The notes: generated from the sequence alone by a model not told the origin. A stretch of DNA of 35,875 bases from Methylobacterium gossipiicola (GCF_900113485.1 NZ_FOPM01000031.1:1-35875); one strand, 5' to 3'; shown: positions 16,097 to 24,755, counted from the first letter of the stretch. Translations and numbers: made by a program.

Positions 16097-16945
16097 ATGG
16101 AAGAGACGGATCTGGATCGGCAGAAGCACCGCGTCCGCATTCTCGCATTCCTGGCGTTCTCGCTTTTCCTGGGCGGACTCCTCGTCGTGTGCGCCCTGCG
16201 CCAGACCACACCAGGGCTGCCGATCTCCATCCCCATGCCCGCCCCGCTGCCACCGATCCGTCTGCTGACGGTGTTCGTGGCGATCCACCTCATCGGCCTC
16301 TGCTTCGGTCTCGGCGGCGCGACCATGCTGGACTTCTGGATCCTGCGGTGGATGCGCCAGGGCTCCATGCCGCCCGAGATCAAGCGGAGCTTCCTGTTCA
16401 TCAGCAAGGTGGTGACCGTGGGCCTCGCCGCCCTCTGGCTTTCGGGCCTCGGCCTCCTGGCGATCTACGCCCTCGAGGCGCCGGAGAAGCTCGCCAATCC
16501 GAAACTTTGGGCGAAGATCCTCGTCGTCCTGGTGCTCACCCTCAACGGTGCCATCATCCACGCCCTCGTCTTGCCGAGCGTCGTGCGCGACATTTCCCGG
16601 CCGATGTTCGAGGGCGTGTCGCGTCCGACGGCGGGCATCTTCTTCGTGTCTGGCGCTGTCTCCGGCGTATCCTGGTACTTCGCCTTCGCCCTCGGCGTCA
16701 TGCGTGAGCTCAACGGCGTGGTAGGGACCGGATGCCTCCTGAGCCTGTGGTTCATCGGCGTCGTGGGCGCGTCCTGCCTCACCGCGCTGCTCCGACAGTT
16801 TCTCATGCGACCGGCCGTACACCCGGTTTCCGCGTTATCCGTCTCGAGTGAGCAGGGTGTCCCCCCTGCCAAGCAGGATCTAATGTCGACGCCCCTGCGG
16901 CGCCTTCCGCCCGATATATTCGTATCCGTCCGACGGGCGGCCTAA
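16097..16945 (+). CDS. Multi-pass inner-membrane protein, function unknown
   Basis: The 282-residue product has about six to seven hydrophobic helices: around residues 13-33 (ILAFLAFSLFLGGLLVVCAL), 53-75 (LTVFVAIHLIGLCFGLGGATM), 98-124, 137-160 (AKILVVLVLTLNGAIIHALVLP), 180-203 and 215-240. A GGATMLDFWILRWM stretch follows helix 2 and a single conserved-looking His (AIHLIGL) lies within helix 2. I do not recognise the family. The layout is reminiscent of small haem- or copper-related membrane proteins, but that is only an impression. The frame is open back to 15989; ATG at 16097 is chosen because the residues before it are not protein-like. The downstream end abuts the IS cluster. Confidence 0.7.
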   Translation: MEETDLDRQKHRVRILAFLAFSLFLGGLLVVCALRQTTPGLPISIPMPAPLPPIRLLTVFVAIHLIGLCFGLGGATMLDFWILRWMRQGSMPPEIKRSFLFISKVVTVGLAALWLSGLGLLAIYALEAPEKLANPKLWAKILVVLVLTLNGAIIHALVLPSVVRDISRPMFEGVSRPTAGIFFVSGAVSGVSWYFAFALGVMRELNGVVGTGCLLSLWFIGVVGASCLTALLRQFLMRPAVHPVSALSVSSEQGVPPAKQDLMSTPLRRLPPDIFVSVRRAA

Positions 16946-17190
16946 ATACAACCGCGACAGCATCGCCAGGTTATTGGCACCCAGGTTCAGTGACGAGCTG
17001 GCCGACTGCATCATGGGAACCCCCGGGTGAGGTAAGTCGTGCGAAACGAACGTGGGAAATTCGGACCACCAAAAACGCTCTATAACAGGACTGCGTCGGC
17101 ACTGCGGCTCTCTCCCGCGCTGGTACGGTCCCTTCTTGCACTGGCGTCCCCGTCACCGGCCGCGTCCGTCCGCCAGCCAATGGCCCGGAT

Positions 17191-17879
17191 TGAACCGCGC
17201 CGGGTTTTCCGGAGGCCCCAATTCTTACGAAGATGGAGCCATGACGAAGCGACCCCCACCGTTTTCCCCTGAGGTCCGTGAGAGCGCTGTGCGGATGGTG
17301 CTGGAGCACCAGGGCGATCACAGCTCTCAGTACGGTGCGATCCGCTCGATTGCCGCGAAGATCGGCTGTTCGGGCGAGACATCGAGGAACTGGGTGCGGC
17401 AGGCCGAGCGCGACTAGGGTGTGCGAGCCGGACCGACGACGGACGAGCGTGAGCAGATCAAGGCCCTGGAACGAGAGAACCGGGAGCTCCGGCAGGCCAA
17501 CGAGATCCTAAGGAAGGCTTCGGCGTATTCTGCCCAGGCGGAGATCGACCGCCCGTTCAAGCGATGATCGCGATCAATCGACGATCATCGTGCGCTCTAC
17601 GGGGTCGAGCCGATCTGCCGCGTGCTGCCGATCGCCCCGTCGACGTATCACGCCCATTTCGCGCGGAGGGTCGATCCCGGAAGACTGCCGGCCCGAGCCA
17701 AGCGGGATGCGGTGCTGATAGCCGAGATCCGGCGCGTGCACGCAGCCAACTTCGGCGTCTATCGAACCCTCTGTCGGTAGCGTCGGAGATTCCTACGATA
17801 ATGCGCTCGCCGAGACGGTGATTGGCCTGTTCAAGGCCGAGGTCATCCATCGGCGATGGCCCGTAGCGAGGCTTCGATC
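17191..17879 (+). mobile_element. Truncated IS3-family element (copy 1)
   Basis: The left end TGAACCGCGCCGGGTTTTCCGG (17191-17212) is followed by the transposase orfA start at 17241. The right end is missing: at 17880 a second IS3 left end begins in the same orientation. The copy is therefore cut off within orfB. Confidence 0.75.
17241..17879 (+). pseudogene. IS3-family transposase orfA/orfB, decayed (copy 1)
   Basis: OrfA starts MTKRPPPFSPEVRESAVRMV with the helix-turn-helix of IS3 OrfA (IAAKIGCSGETSRNWVRQAE) and is stopped at 17415 by a TAG where the second copy has CAG (Gln), a clear nonsense change. The frame then continues to KALERENRELRQANEILRKAS. OrfB shows IDDHRALYGVEPICRVLPIAPSTYHAHF, then jumps from ANFGVY straight to SVGSVGDSYDNALAETVIGL. 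A large internal deletion has removed most of the catalytic DDE core. It ends abruptly at 17879. Non-functional. Confidence 0.88.
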
Positions 17880-17901
17880 TGAACCGCGCCGGGTTTCCCG
17901 G

Positions 17902-18945
17902 CAACTGTAATCAAGTCGCGGCGGGATCGTAGTCCGTGGCGGTCGCGAGCATGGCGTTGAGCGTGACGAGGAGCTTGCGGGCGGTGGCGATCAGCGCCAC
18001 CTTTGTCGACTTCCCGGTCGAACTCAGACGCTCTCGGAATGTGCGGAAGACGACGAAGCGGCGCGAAGCCTGCAGGGCGGCGAGATAGAGGATCGTTCGT
18101 ACGACCAGCCGACCGCCGCCGATGCTGCGAGTGCCAGCACGCTTCCCGCTGTCGCGGGCGATCGGCGCCAAGCCGGCCAAGGCCGCGATGCGGCGTCGGT
18201 CGATCTGCCCGAGTTCCGGCATCTCGGCGATCAGCGTGGCGGCGACGATCGGTCCGACGCCCGGAGCGGTCTGGAGCCGCCGGCCGATGGTTTTGATCTC
18301 GGGATCGGCTTCGACCAGGGCGGCCATCTGGGCCTCGGCCTTGGCGATGCGTCGGTCGAGAACGGCGATCAGGCTGGTGATGTCGGCACGGGCCTGCTTG
18401 TCTGTCGTTTGGTGGAGCCGCGTGACCTCCTGCTTGCGGATCTCGACGAGTTGGCGGCGACGCGTCGCCTGGGCCTGGAGGGCGCGCCGCGCCGCCGTCA
18501 CCGGCTGTGTCGCTGCCGGCCGCAACCGGGCACCCAGCTCAGCCAGCATGCATCGACGCGGCTGAAGCGGACGCCACGCGCTTCGAGCATTTCCCACAGC
18601 GCCCGGTCGTAGCCGCCGCTCGCCTCAAAGACGATCCAGGCCTCTTGCTTCGCGCAAGAGGCGGCAAAGCTTCGCGCGGCCGCGGGCGTGTTCGCGATCC
18701 GCTTGGCTTCGTGAAGAGGATGATGAACATCGAGCCAGTCCTTGGCGACGTCGACGCCGATGAAGAGCTGCTGCATCACGATCCCTACTCCTGTCCTGCG
18801 GGATCCGCCGAGGCTGTCCCGATCAACTGTTCAGGCTGATGATCCACGACGCGGACGGCTCCCGATCCGGGAACTGGGCTTGAAAACCCTGGAGGCTCCG
18901 CGGGATACCGTCCGCGAACCCATAGTAGGCCGATCTCGACAGACA
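17902..18945 (-). mobile_element. IS110-family element inserted in IS3 copy 2
   Basis: Removing 17902-18945 restores an intact IS3 left end (cccGG joined to aggctcc), and a GG dinucleotide is shared by both junctions, which is how IS110 elements insert at a short core without terminal inverted repeats. The transposase reads leftward. The 166 bp between its start (18779) and the right junction would be the non-coding end, where IS110 elements encode their bridge RNA. Confidence 0.7.
17911..18779 (-). pseudogene. IS110 transposase, frameshifted and internally deleted
   Basis: The N-terminal RuvC-like DEDD part is present from 18779/18776 (FIGVDVAKDWLDVHHP, IVFEASGGYDRALWEMLEARGVRFSRVDA). Instead of the usual stretch leading to the KTDRVDA-type motif, the frame changes abruptly: RCMLAELGARLRPAATQP continues in another frame. 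The C-terminal Tnp_20 domain follows (LQTAPGVGPIVAATLIAEMPELG, RIAALAGLAPIARDSGKRAGTRSIGGG). Compared with family members, about 60-75 bp encoding the third and fourth catalytic acidic positions are gone. The product cannot be active. Confidence 0.87.
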
Positions 18946-18975
18946 GGAGGCTCCAACTTCTGAGAGGATGGAGCC

Positions 18976-20211
18976 ATGACGAAGCGAACAACCCCGTTTT
19001 CCCCTGATGTGCGCGAGCGTACCGTGCGGATGGTCCGCGAGCACGAAGGTGAGCACGGCTCGCAATGGTCGGCGATCCAGTCGATTGCCGCCAAGATCGG
19101 CTGCTCGGGTGAGACGCTGAGGAATTGGGTGCGCCAGTCTGAACGCGACCAGGGCGTGCGTCCTGGCCAGACGACGGACGAGCGCGCGCGGATCAAGGCG
19201 CTCGAACGGGAGACCCGTGAGCTGCGCCAGGCCAACGAACGGAAGGACCGCGCAGCGAGATCCTGCGCAAGGCGAGCGCCTATTTTGCTTTTGCCGAGCT
19301 CGACCGCCGGTCTCGGCCATGATCAGCTTCATCGACGATCATCGGGCAGATCTTCGGGGTCGAGCCGATCTGCAGGGTGCTGCCGATCGCCCCGTCGACC
19401 TATCACCTGCATGCCGCCGGGCGCGCCGATCCGGACAAGCACCCGGTTCGTGCTCGCAGCGACGCGGCGTTGATGATCGAGATCCAGCGTGTGTTCAAGG
19501 CCAACTTCCGCGTCTACGGCGTGCGCAAGATCTGGCGGCAACTGGCCCGGGAGGGGATCGTGACCGCGCGATGCACTGTGGCGCGGCTGATGCGCCAGAT
19601 GGGCTTGGCGGGGGTGGTGCGGGGCAGAACCATGCGCACCACAATCCCCGACCCGGCCGCAGCTTGCCCCCTCGACCGCGTCAACCGTCAGTTCAAGGCT
19701 CCGCGGCCGAACGCCTTGCGGGTCAGCGACTTCACGTACGTGGCGACGTCTACGTGACCTTCGTCATCGATGTGTTCGCCCGGCGCATCGTCGGCTGGCG
19801 CGTGTCGCGCTCGGCCCGAGCGGACTTCGTTCTGGATGCTTTGGAGCAGGCCCTGCACGAGCGTCGCCCCTTCGCCGGGAGCGGGCTTGTGTGTCACTCG
19901 GACCGAGGATCGCAATATGTGAGCATCCGCTCACTGAGCGTCTCACCGAGGCCGGTGTCGAGTCATCCGTCGGCAGCGTCGGCGATTTGTATGACAACGC
20001 GCTGGCCGAAACGATCAACGGCCTGTTCAAGACTGAGGTGATCCATCGGCGCGAGCCGTGGCGGAGCTTCGAAGCCGTCGAGTTCGCCACCCTGAAATGG
20101 GTCGACTGGTACAACCACCGTCGCCTGCTCGCGCCGATCGGCAACGTCCCTCCCGCCGAGGCCGAAGCGCGCTACTCTTTACAAGCCGAGGTTCAACTCT
20201 TAGCCGTGTGA
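18976..20211 (+). pseudogene. IS3-family transposase orfA/orfB with several frameshifts (copy 2)
   Basis: OrfA begins MTKRTTPFSPDVRERTVRMV at 18976, close to copy 1. At about 19238 a 20-base insertion breaks the LRQANE-ILRKAS leucine-zipper region and shifts the frame. OrfB starts near 19320 (MISFIDDHR) and shifts at about 19350. It then runs well (GVRKIWRQLAREGIVTARCTVARLMRQMGL...RVSDFTYVAT) and loses about 10 bases at about 19749. It resumes with TFVIDVFARRIVGWRVS, shifts again near 19930 (HSDRGSQYVSIR then LTERLTEAGVESSVGSVGD) and ends NALAETINGLFKTEVIHRRE...YSLQAEVQLLAV. At least four lesions: a dead element. Confidence 0.9.
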
Positions 20212-20250
20212 CTCAAACCAAACAGCCTCCGAGATATCCGGGGCGGTTCA

Positions 20251-21387
20251 CTCGACGGCAACGACCTCCTCGCGAAGGCGCGTTTGCAGACGGAACGATC
20301 CGGCTTTGTCCTGACGGCCTACCGCGTCGAGGAAGCTGGGCGCAACCTGGTTCTTCACGGCCTCAAGATCACCTTCACGGGTCAGGATCTGCCGCCCCTG
20401 GACGCCGGCGACCTGACGCTCGAAGGCGTCGAACAGCGGGCGGATGGCGGTTACACGATCGAGCGCATCGCTATCCCCGACATTGCCGTCGATGACGACG
20501 CCAGTCACTTCTTTCTCCGCAAGACCGTCGTCGCCGGGTGCCAGATCGCCGCCAAGCCCGAGGACAGGACGCTGGGGGATCTGACCTATTGTCGATCGTT
20601 CACCATGGGGCCGGCCGAAATCGGCGCGGGTCATGCGCCGCCCCTCGCGTCGCTCAAACAGCTGAGCTACACGATCAGCGATCTGCCCGACGACAGCGGG
20701 CTGGCATTCGCGTTCCTGGCCGACGGCCTCACCTACAACTTCGAGGCCCTCGGCGCGTCGGCGCAGAATGAGGCGTGGCAGAAGGTCGGCCTTCCGACAT
20801 CGCAAGGCAGAGCTGGGCTGAAGGGACGCTGGACGCTCGCCGATGGACGCCTGGCGCTCGAGGAGGGCCAGCTGGCCCTGGCCGGCTTCGGTCGTGTCGC
20901 CGTCGGGTTCGACATTTCCGGCTACACGCTGGATGCGCTCTGCGGCATGAAGAGAAGCGTCGATCACGCCGTGACCAGCGCGCGCGAGGCTGCGCAGAAG
21001 CCCTCGACCGCCGCACAGGTGGCGCTGCTGCAGGCCATCGGCAGACTCGCCCTCAACCGCGCTTCCTTCCGCTTCGAAGACGGCGGCCTGACGAAACGGC
21101 TCTTCGCGTTTCTGGCCGAGACCCAGAAGCTCTCGCCAGCGCAACTCATCGCGGCCCTCAAGATCGCCGCCGCAGGCGAGGCCCCGAAATATGCTCCGAT
21201 CCTCGGAAAACCGTTGGCGAATGCGATCCTGAAAGCCGTCGACGCTTACCTGTCGGATCCGCGATCGCTGACCCTCACGCTCGCCCCGGCATCCCCCGTG
21301 CCGGCCGGTGCCGTCCTGGTTGCGGCCCAAAGCCAGCCCGAGAAGCTGGCACCGATGCTCGGCCTTTCCGTACAGGCCAATGACTGA
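20251..21387 (+). pseudogene. 5'-truncated gene of unknown function, cut by IS3
   Basis: The reading frame is open and protein-like right from the last base of the IS3 right end (LDGNDLLAKARLQTERSGFVL...), with no plausible ATG; the first possible start is a TTG at 20284 in mid-domain. The element evidently removed the original 5' end. The remaining 378 codons have good local codon bias and alternating beta-strand segments (LVLHGLKITFTGQDLPPLDAGDLTLEGVEQ) and a helical middle (ALCGMKRSVDHAVTSAREAAQK). I do not recognise the family; it is vaguely like AsmA-type or other beta-repeat periplasmic proteins. The missing N-terminus is not found left of the IS cluster. Confidence 0.6.
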
Positions 21388-21507
21388 TCCGCGGGCGTCC
21401 AGGGAGGATCTCATTCCTTCGTGCCGTCGGTGACCGAGAGGACCGCGACGGATCTCTCCCAAAAGTTAGCATCATCTCCAACGAACCGCCCAGTCAAAGG
21501 AAACACC

Positions 21508-21972
21508 ATGAAGTGGATGCCGGCACTCCTCCTGATCGTCACGCCCCTGGCGAGCGCGGTCGCCCAGGATAGTAACCGGGACTACCTCGAGCATAGAAAC
21601 GATCTCGGCATCGTCGCGTATTGCAGCAGCAAGGGTATGCTCCAGCCGGATTCCGCGCAATTCTTCGCGGCCGGCATGGACGAAGTCTTCGGCAAGCAAG
21701 CCAACACGCCGAAAGGGGATCTCCACGAGCAGAAGGGGCGTGACGGCATCGCCTACCTCGATGGCGATGAGCAGACGCTCGCGGAGCTGGCCGCCGACAA
21801 CAAAGTCCCGGTCTCCGAGGTGTGCGATCAATACAAGCTCAAGATCAAGCTCGGGAAATCATCGCGCTCGGCAAGAAGAAGGCCGAGTGATCGGATCAAG
21901 AGCGCCTCACAAAACGCCCGACCCTGGACGGTTCTCGTTTCTGAAGCCGGCGGCGCAACGGGAGTTTCGTGA
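21508..21972 (+). CDS. Small secreted protein, unknown, probably frameshifted near its end
   Basis: ATG at 21508 follows AAAGGA. The product starts with a signal peptide (MKWMPALLLIVTPLASAVAQ) and a mature domain with two Cys (IVAYCSSKGM and VSEVCDQYKL). It ends in a stretch rich in Arg/Ser (SRSARRRPSDRIK) that does not look like the rest. In the neighbouring frame the same DNA reads QAREIIALGKKKAE and stops at 21890, which is far more protein-like. A one-base lesion around 21840-21855 is therefore likely. The function is unknown; the pattern DYLEHRNDLGIVAYC, then FFAAGMDEVFG, resembles pore-lining-free small periplasmic proteins only in general style. Confidence 0.65.
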   Translation: MKWMPALLLIVTPLASAVAQDSNRDYLEHRNDLGIVAYCSSKGMLQPDSAQFFAAGMDEVFGKQANTPKGDLHEQKGRDGIAYLDGDEQTLAELAADNKVPVSEVCDQYKLKIKLGKSSRSARRRPSDRIKSASQNARPWTVLVSEAGGATGVS

Positions 21973-22026
21973 GAGATACTAAATGGAGGCATTTCGGTGT
22001 GCGATCGATCAGCGGGGGAAAATCAT

Positions 22027-22779
22027 ATGATACCAGTAACGGGCTTCTACCCGGCTTTCGCGGCGTGTCTCATGATCTCGACTGCTGCCTTGGGGCAGAG
22101 CAGCATCGATCTCGAGACCCTCGCCAAGGGAGATGCGCTGCGGGCTCAGGCGAAGGCGGCCCCGGCGGCGCAGTTGCCCGCTATCCTCCAGGCATTCGGA
22201 TCCCTGGTCAAAACCAACGGGTTGTCGAAGACCTGCCAGACCGCACTCATCGCCATGCAGAGCGCGGCCTCCGCCACGGTGCCCGAGGACGCCCTGGAGG
22301 ACATGCCGGATGCCATGAAAGCCACGCTGAAAGCGCAGAGCGTCGAGGCCGAGCGGAAGATCGACGCGGACCGCGCCGCTTGCCTGAAGCCGCCCCAGGG
22401 CAACGCCAAGCCCGTCGTGGCGGGAACGGGTCCTCAAGGAAAATCCATCGCTGCGAAGACCACGAAGGCGGACACGAGCGGCGGGGACGCTGCCCTTCCC
22501 ATCCAGGTACGCCTCACCAAGCTGCAAGAACGCGCCAAATCCGCCTTCCAAGAGAAAAGCCGCTCCGGCCTTGAAGAGGTGAACACGATCGTCGGCCAAC
22601 TCGCCAAGCACCAGGACTACGATATGAGCTGCCGGCTCGCCGCGTCGAACATGATGCGCGAAATCAAATACTTCAATAAATACCTCGACGCGACCGATCC
22701 CGACATGCAGAAGATCGCGAACGCGGGAATCAAGCTCGCCGCCTCGGCCGTCGAACGATCACTGAGCGAGTGTGAATAG
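22027..22779 (+). CDS. Secreted protein of unknown function
   Basis: The 250-residue product starts at ATG 22027 with a signal peptide (FYPAFAACLMISTAALGQ). The mature part is mainly helical, with Cys residues spaced widely (KTCQTAL, RAACLKPP, MSCRLAAS, final SECE). A low-complexity Lys/Ala/Thr stretch in the middle (GKSIAAKTTKADTSGG) probably separates two helical domains. I do not recognise the family. It follows the previous small secreted gene at 55 bp and the truncated gene before that, so the three may form one unit. A strong hairpin follows the stop. Confidence 0.7.
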   Translation: MIPVTGFYPAFAACLMISTAALGQSSIDLETLAKGDALRAQAKAAPAAQLPAILQAFGSLVKTNGLSKTCQTALIAMQSAASATVPEDALEDMPDAMKATLKAQSVEAERKIDADRAACLKPPQGNAKPVVAGTGPQGKSIAAKTTKADTSGGDAALPIQVRLTKLQERAKSAFQEKSRSGLEEVNTIVGQLAKHQDYDMSCRLAASNMMREIKYFNKYLDATDPDMQKIANAGIKLAASAVERSLSECE

Positions 22780-22785
22780 GATTTT

Positions 22786-22820
22786 GCGACCGGCGGTGAC
22801 GGCGCGTCGCCGCCGGTCGC
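22786..22820 (+). terminator. Hairpin terminator candidate
   Basis: GCGACCGGCGG pairs perfectly with CCGCCGGTCGC, and an inner GACG/CGTC stem with a GCG loop extends it through one T-G wobble: 16 pairs in 35 bases, 6 bases after the stop of the preceding gene. No T-run follows. Confidence 0.6.
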
Positions 22821-22911
22821 ATGTCACGCGTTGTCCGAGCCGTCACTCGAGCCTTCTCCGCCGAAGTGGTGGCCGGCTCGGCCTAGAAGATGCGCTCCTC
22901 AACGACGAGAG

Positions 22912-22951
22912 AGATCATCTTCTGTGATCCCGGGATAACAGAAGATGATCT
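22912..22951. terminator. Near-perfect 40-bp palindrome at the end of the RT gene
   Basis: AGATCATCTTCTGT (22912-22925) pairs with ACAGAAGATGATCT (22938-22951), and the interior ATCCCGGGAT is itself palindromic, leaving a single G/A mismatch. It overlaps the last bases of the reverse transcriptase stop codon, so on the minus strand it forms a hairpin right at the gene's end. It lacks a U-tract. It could be a terminator for the retron operon or a protein/recombination site at the boundary of the cassette. Confidence 0.55.
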
Positions 22952-24755
22952 ACCGCGTGCGGCGCCGCTTCAGCCAACGAACGAGGCCGATCACGAGGGC
23001 GACGGCGAGGGTCGTGAACCCGAGGGCCGGATGGATCACCGCGCCGGCATTGAACAGGACGAAGAGGCCCACCACCACCATCCAGGGCTTCATCGGCGCG
23101 GCGTCCGGATCGTCCTTAGGCGCGGGCACCGGCTCGTTGGCGGGTGCCGCGGTGGTACGACCGATGGCCGGCACGCCGCTGCGGCCGGTCGGCGCCCCTG
23201 ACGCGAGCCGAGCCGCGGCCTCCGCCAGAATCGGATCGGGCTCGGGCGCGGGCCTGGCCGCCGGCTCCCACCAGTTCGGCAGCGGTGCGACGCCCCGCGC
23301 CGCCCGCTCGCGAAACGGCGATACGCGCGGCCGGATGGCCGTCGCCGGCACGCCGTCGCGTTCGGCGAGGGCCTTCGCCCGGGCGACCAGGGGCGCTCCG
23401 ACTTCCGGCGTGACCATACGGACGAAGCGCGCGAACCCCAGGGCCGCACGGAGCACACCGTCCTCGCCGCTGCGCCCCCAGGCGCGACCGGCGGGTCCGT
23501 GCCGCTCGAGGCCGTGCAGCAGGGCGCGGAAGCGGCGCAGGGTTTCACGGGGCACGCCGACCCGCTCGTTCACCGTCAGGCCCGTCACCTCCTGATGCCG
23601 GCCACGCCGCATCACCCGGGTCTTGTCGGGATGGACGGTAAAGCCCTCCGCCGCGACGATTTCGTGGACGTGGGCGAGCAGGGCGCCGACCTTCGCCGCC
23701 GCCGCGCCGGACGCAGAGAAGGTCAGGTCGTCGGCGTAGCGGGTGTAGGTGAAGCCGAGATTGCGGCCGAGGCCGGACAGCCGCGCATCGAGCCGGGTGC
23801 AGATGAGATTGGTCAGGGCCGGGCTGCTCGGTGCGCCCTGCGGCAACCGGCGCGGCCCCCGCGCGGCGTAGAGGGACTGCCCGTCGAGTTCGACGGCATC
23901 GACATCCGGCTCGGTGCAAATCAACGCCAGCACGGTCGCGACGGGCTCGGCATAGCCGAGGCCCCGGAACTTGCCCTTGATCCGGCGATAATCGAGGCTC
24001 GGGAAGAAGTCCTTGAGGTCGAGGTTGACCACCACGTCTTGCCCGACATGGGCGCTGGCGTTGGTCACGATCGAGCGGCCGGGAACGAAGCCGTGGGCGG
24101 CCTCGTGGGTCGGCGCGTGGGTCAGCACCGCGTCGAGCACCCAGTATTGCGCCCGTTTCAGCCGGGGCATCGGCGCCGAGATGGTGCGCAGGCCCCCGGT
24201 TTTCTTCGGAATCGTGAAGCGCCGGTAGTGGCTCACCGTGGCAAGCGCCCGGTCGTAGGCGAGGAAGCGCAACTCGGCCATGGAGATGCCCATGGCCTGC
24301 GCCACCGCCTTCGGATCCGCGAGAACCGGCAGGCCCGCAAGGGGCTCCCGGCCCTCGGCCGCCGCCGACAGCCCGGCCGAGACATCCTCGCCGAGATAGA
24401 GCAGTTCGTCGTCCCGCCGGGCGTGCCAGGCGAGCGCCCGCGCGTGGCGGTCCCGTGCGTTGCACAGCTTGGTCTCGCGCCGCCGTTCCAGGGCCGCCTT
24501 CTTGCGGCGGCGGTGCATCTCCTTGAGGGCCGCGTCGGGATCGCGCCAGAGGGCTTCGCGCCGGTGCAGATCGCCGAGGGCGCGGGTGATCTCGCCACGG
24601 CGTCGGATCAGGTCGTCCGACAGGTTCGGCTGATCCGCGCCATCCGGCCAATAGCCGAGGCGGATCATCTCCTCCAGCACGACCTCGTCTTTCGAGCTTT
24701 CGCGGATGCGGTCGTAGAGTTGCTGACGGGTGAGGGAGCCGGGCTGCGCGCTCAT
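22950..24755 (-). CDS. Retron-type reverse transcriptase with C-terminal hydrophobic tail
   Basis: This 601-residue protein would copy a structured RNA (msd) into msDNA. The N-terminal ~130 residues are charged and helical (LTRQQLYDRIRESSKDEVVLEEMIRLGYWP, then an Arg-rich coiled-coil-like stretch). The RT domain is at about 160-420. Retron hallmarks are NASAH (232-236, the NAxxH motif), DLKDFF (246-251), LPQGAPSSP (304-312), catalytic YADD (340-343) and VTG (390-392). The last 120 residues are a Pro/Ala-rich linker and two hydrophobic segments (WMVVVGLFVLFNAGAVI, 558-574; FTTLAVALVIGLVRWL, 580-595) followed by KRRRTR. ATG 24755 is chosen because residues upstream are not protein-like; no clear ribosome site is seen. 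It lies 145 bp downstream of the putative ncRNA. Confidence 0.93.
   Translation of the reverse strand: MSAQPGSLTRQQLYDRIRESSKDEVVLEEMIRLGYWPDGADQPNLSDDLIRRRGEITRALGDLHRREALWRDPDAALKEMHRRRKKAALERRRETKLCNARDRHARALAWHARRDDELLYLGEDVSAGLSAAAEGREPLAGLPVLADPKAVAQAMGISMAELRFLAYDRALATVSHYRRFTIPKKTGGLRTISAPMPRLKRAQYWVLDAVLTHAPTHEAAHGFVPGRSIVTNASAHVGQDVVVNLDLKDFFPSLDYRRIKGKFRGLGYAEPVATVLALICTEPDVDAVELDGQSLYAARGPRRLPQGAPSSPALTNLICTRLDARLSGLGRNLGFTYTRYADDLTFSASGAAAAKVGALLAHVHEIVAAEGFTVHPDKTRVMRRGRHQEVTGLTVNERVGVPRETLRRFRALLHGLERHGPAGRAWGRSGEDGVLRAALGFARFVRMVTPEVGAPLVARAKALAERDGVPATAIRPRVSPFRERAARGVAPLPNWWEPAARPAPEPDPILAEAAARLASGAPTGRSGVPAIGRTTAAPANEPVPAPKDDPDAAPMKPWMVVVGLFVLFNAGAVIHPALGFTTLAVALVIGLVRWLKRRRTR

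Larger units (their letters stand above)
17880..20250 (+). mobile_element. IS3-family element (copy 2), interrupted by IS110
   Basis: The left end is TGAACCGCGCCGGGTTTCCCGG at 17880-17901. The right end at 20229-20250 reads, reversed, TGAACCGCCCCGGATATCTCGG, matching the left end at 18 of 22 positions. The interior of the left end is displaced: sequence equivalent to copy 1 (GGAGGCTCCAACTTCTGAG...GGATGGAGCC) resumes at 18946. The 1 kb between is an IS110 element. Flanking bases show no target duplication, suggesting later deletion next to the element. Confidence 0.8.

Noticed and set aside
16946..17190. Short frames between the membrane protein gene and the first IS3 end
   Set aside because: A 43-codon minus-strand frame (from 17014) and plus-strand frames overlap neighbouring genes or the IS end; none has support beyond being open.
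17191..17901. Direct repeat of the IS3 left end read as flanks of a composite transposon
   Set aside because: The second repeat is simply the left end of IS3 copy 2; no cargo gene lies between them.
22950..24755. RT as part of a group II intron or a diversity-generating retroelement
   Set aside because: No maturase or endonuclease domain, no intron RNA domain V-like hairpin and no template/variable repeat pair were seen; the NAxxH and VTG motifs point to retrons.
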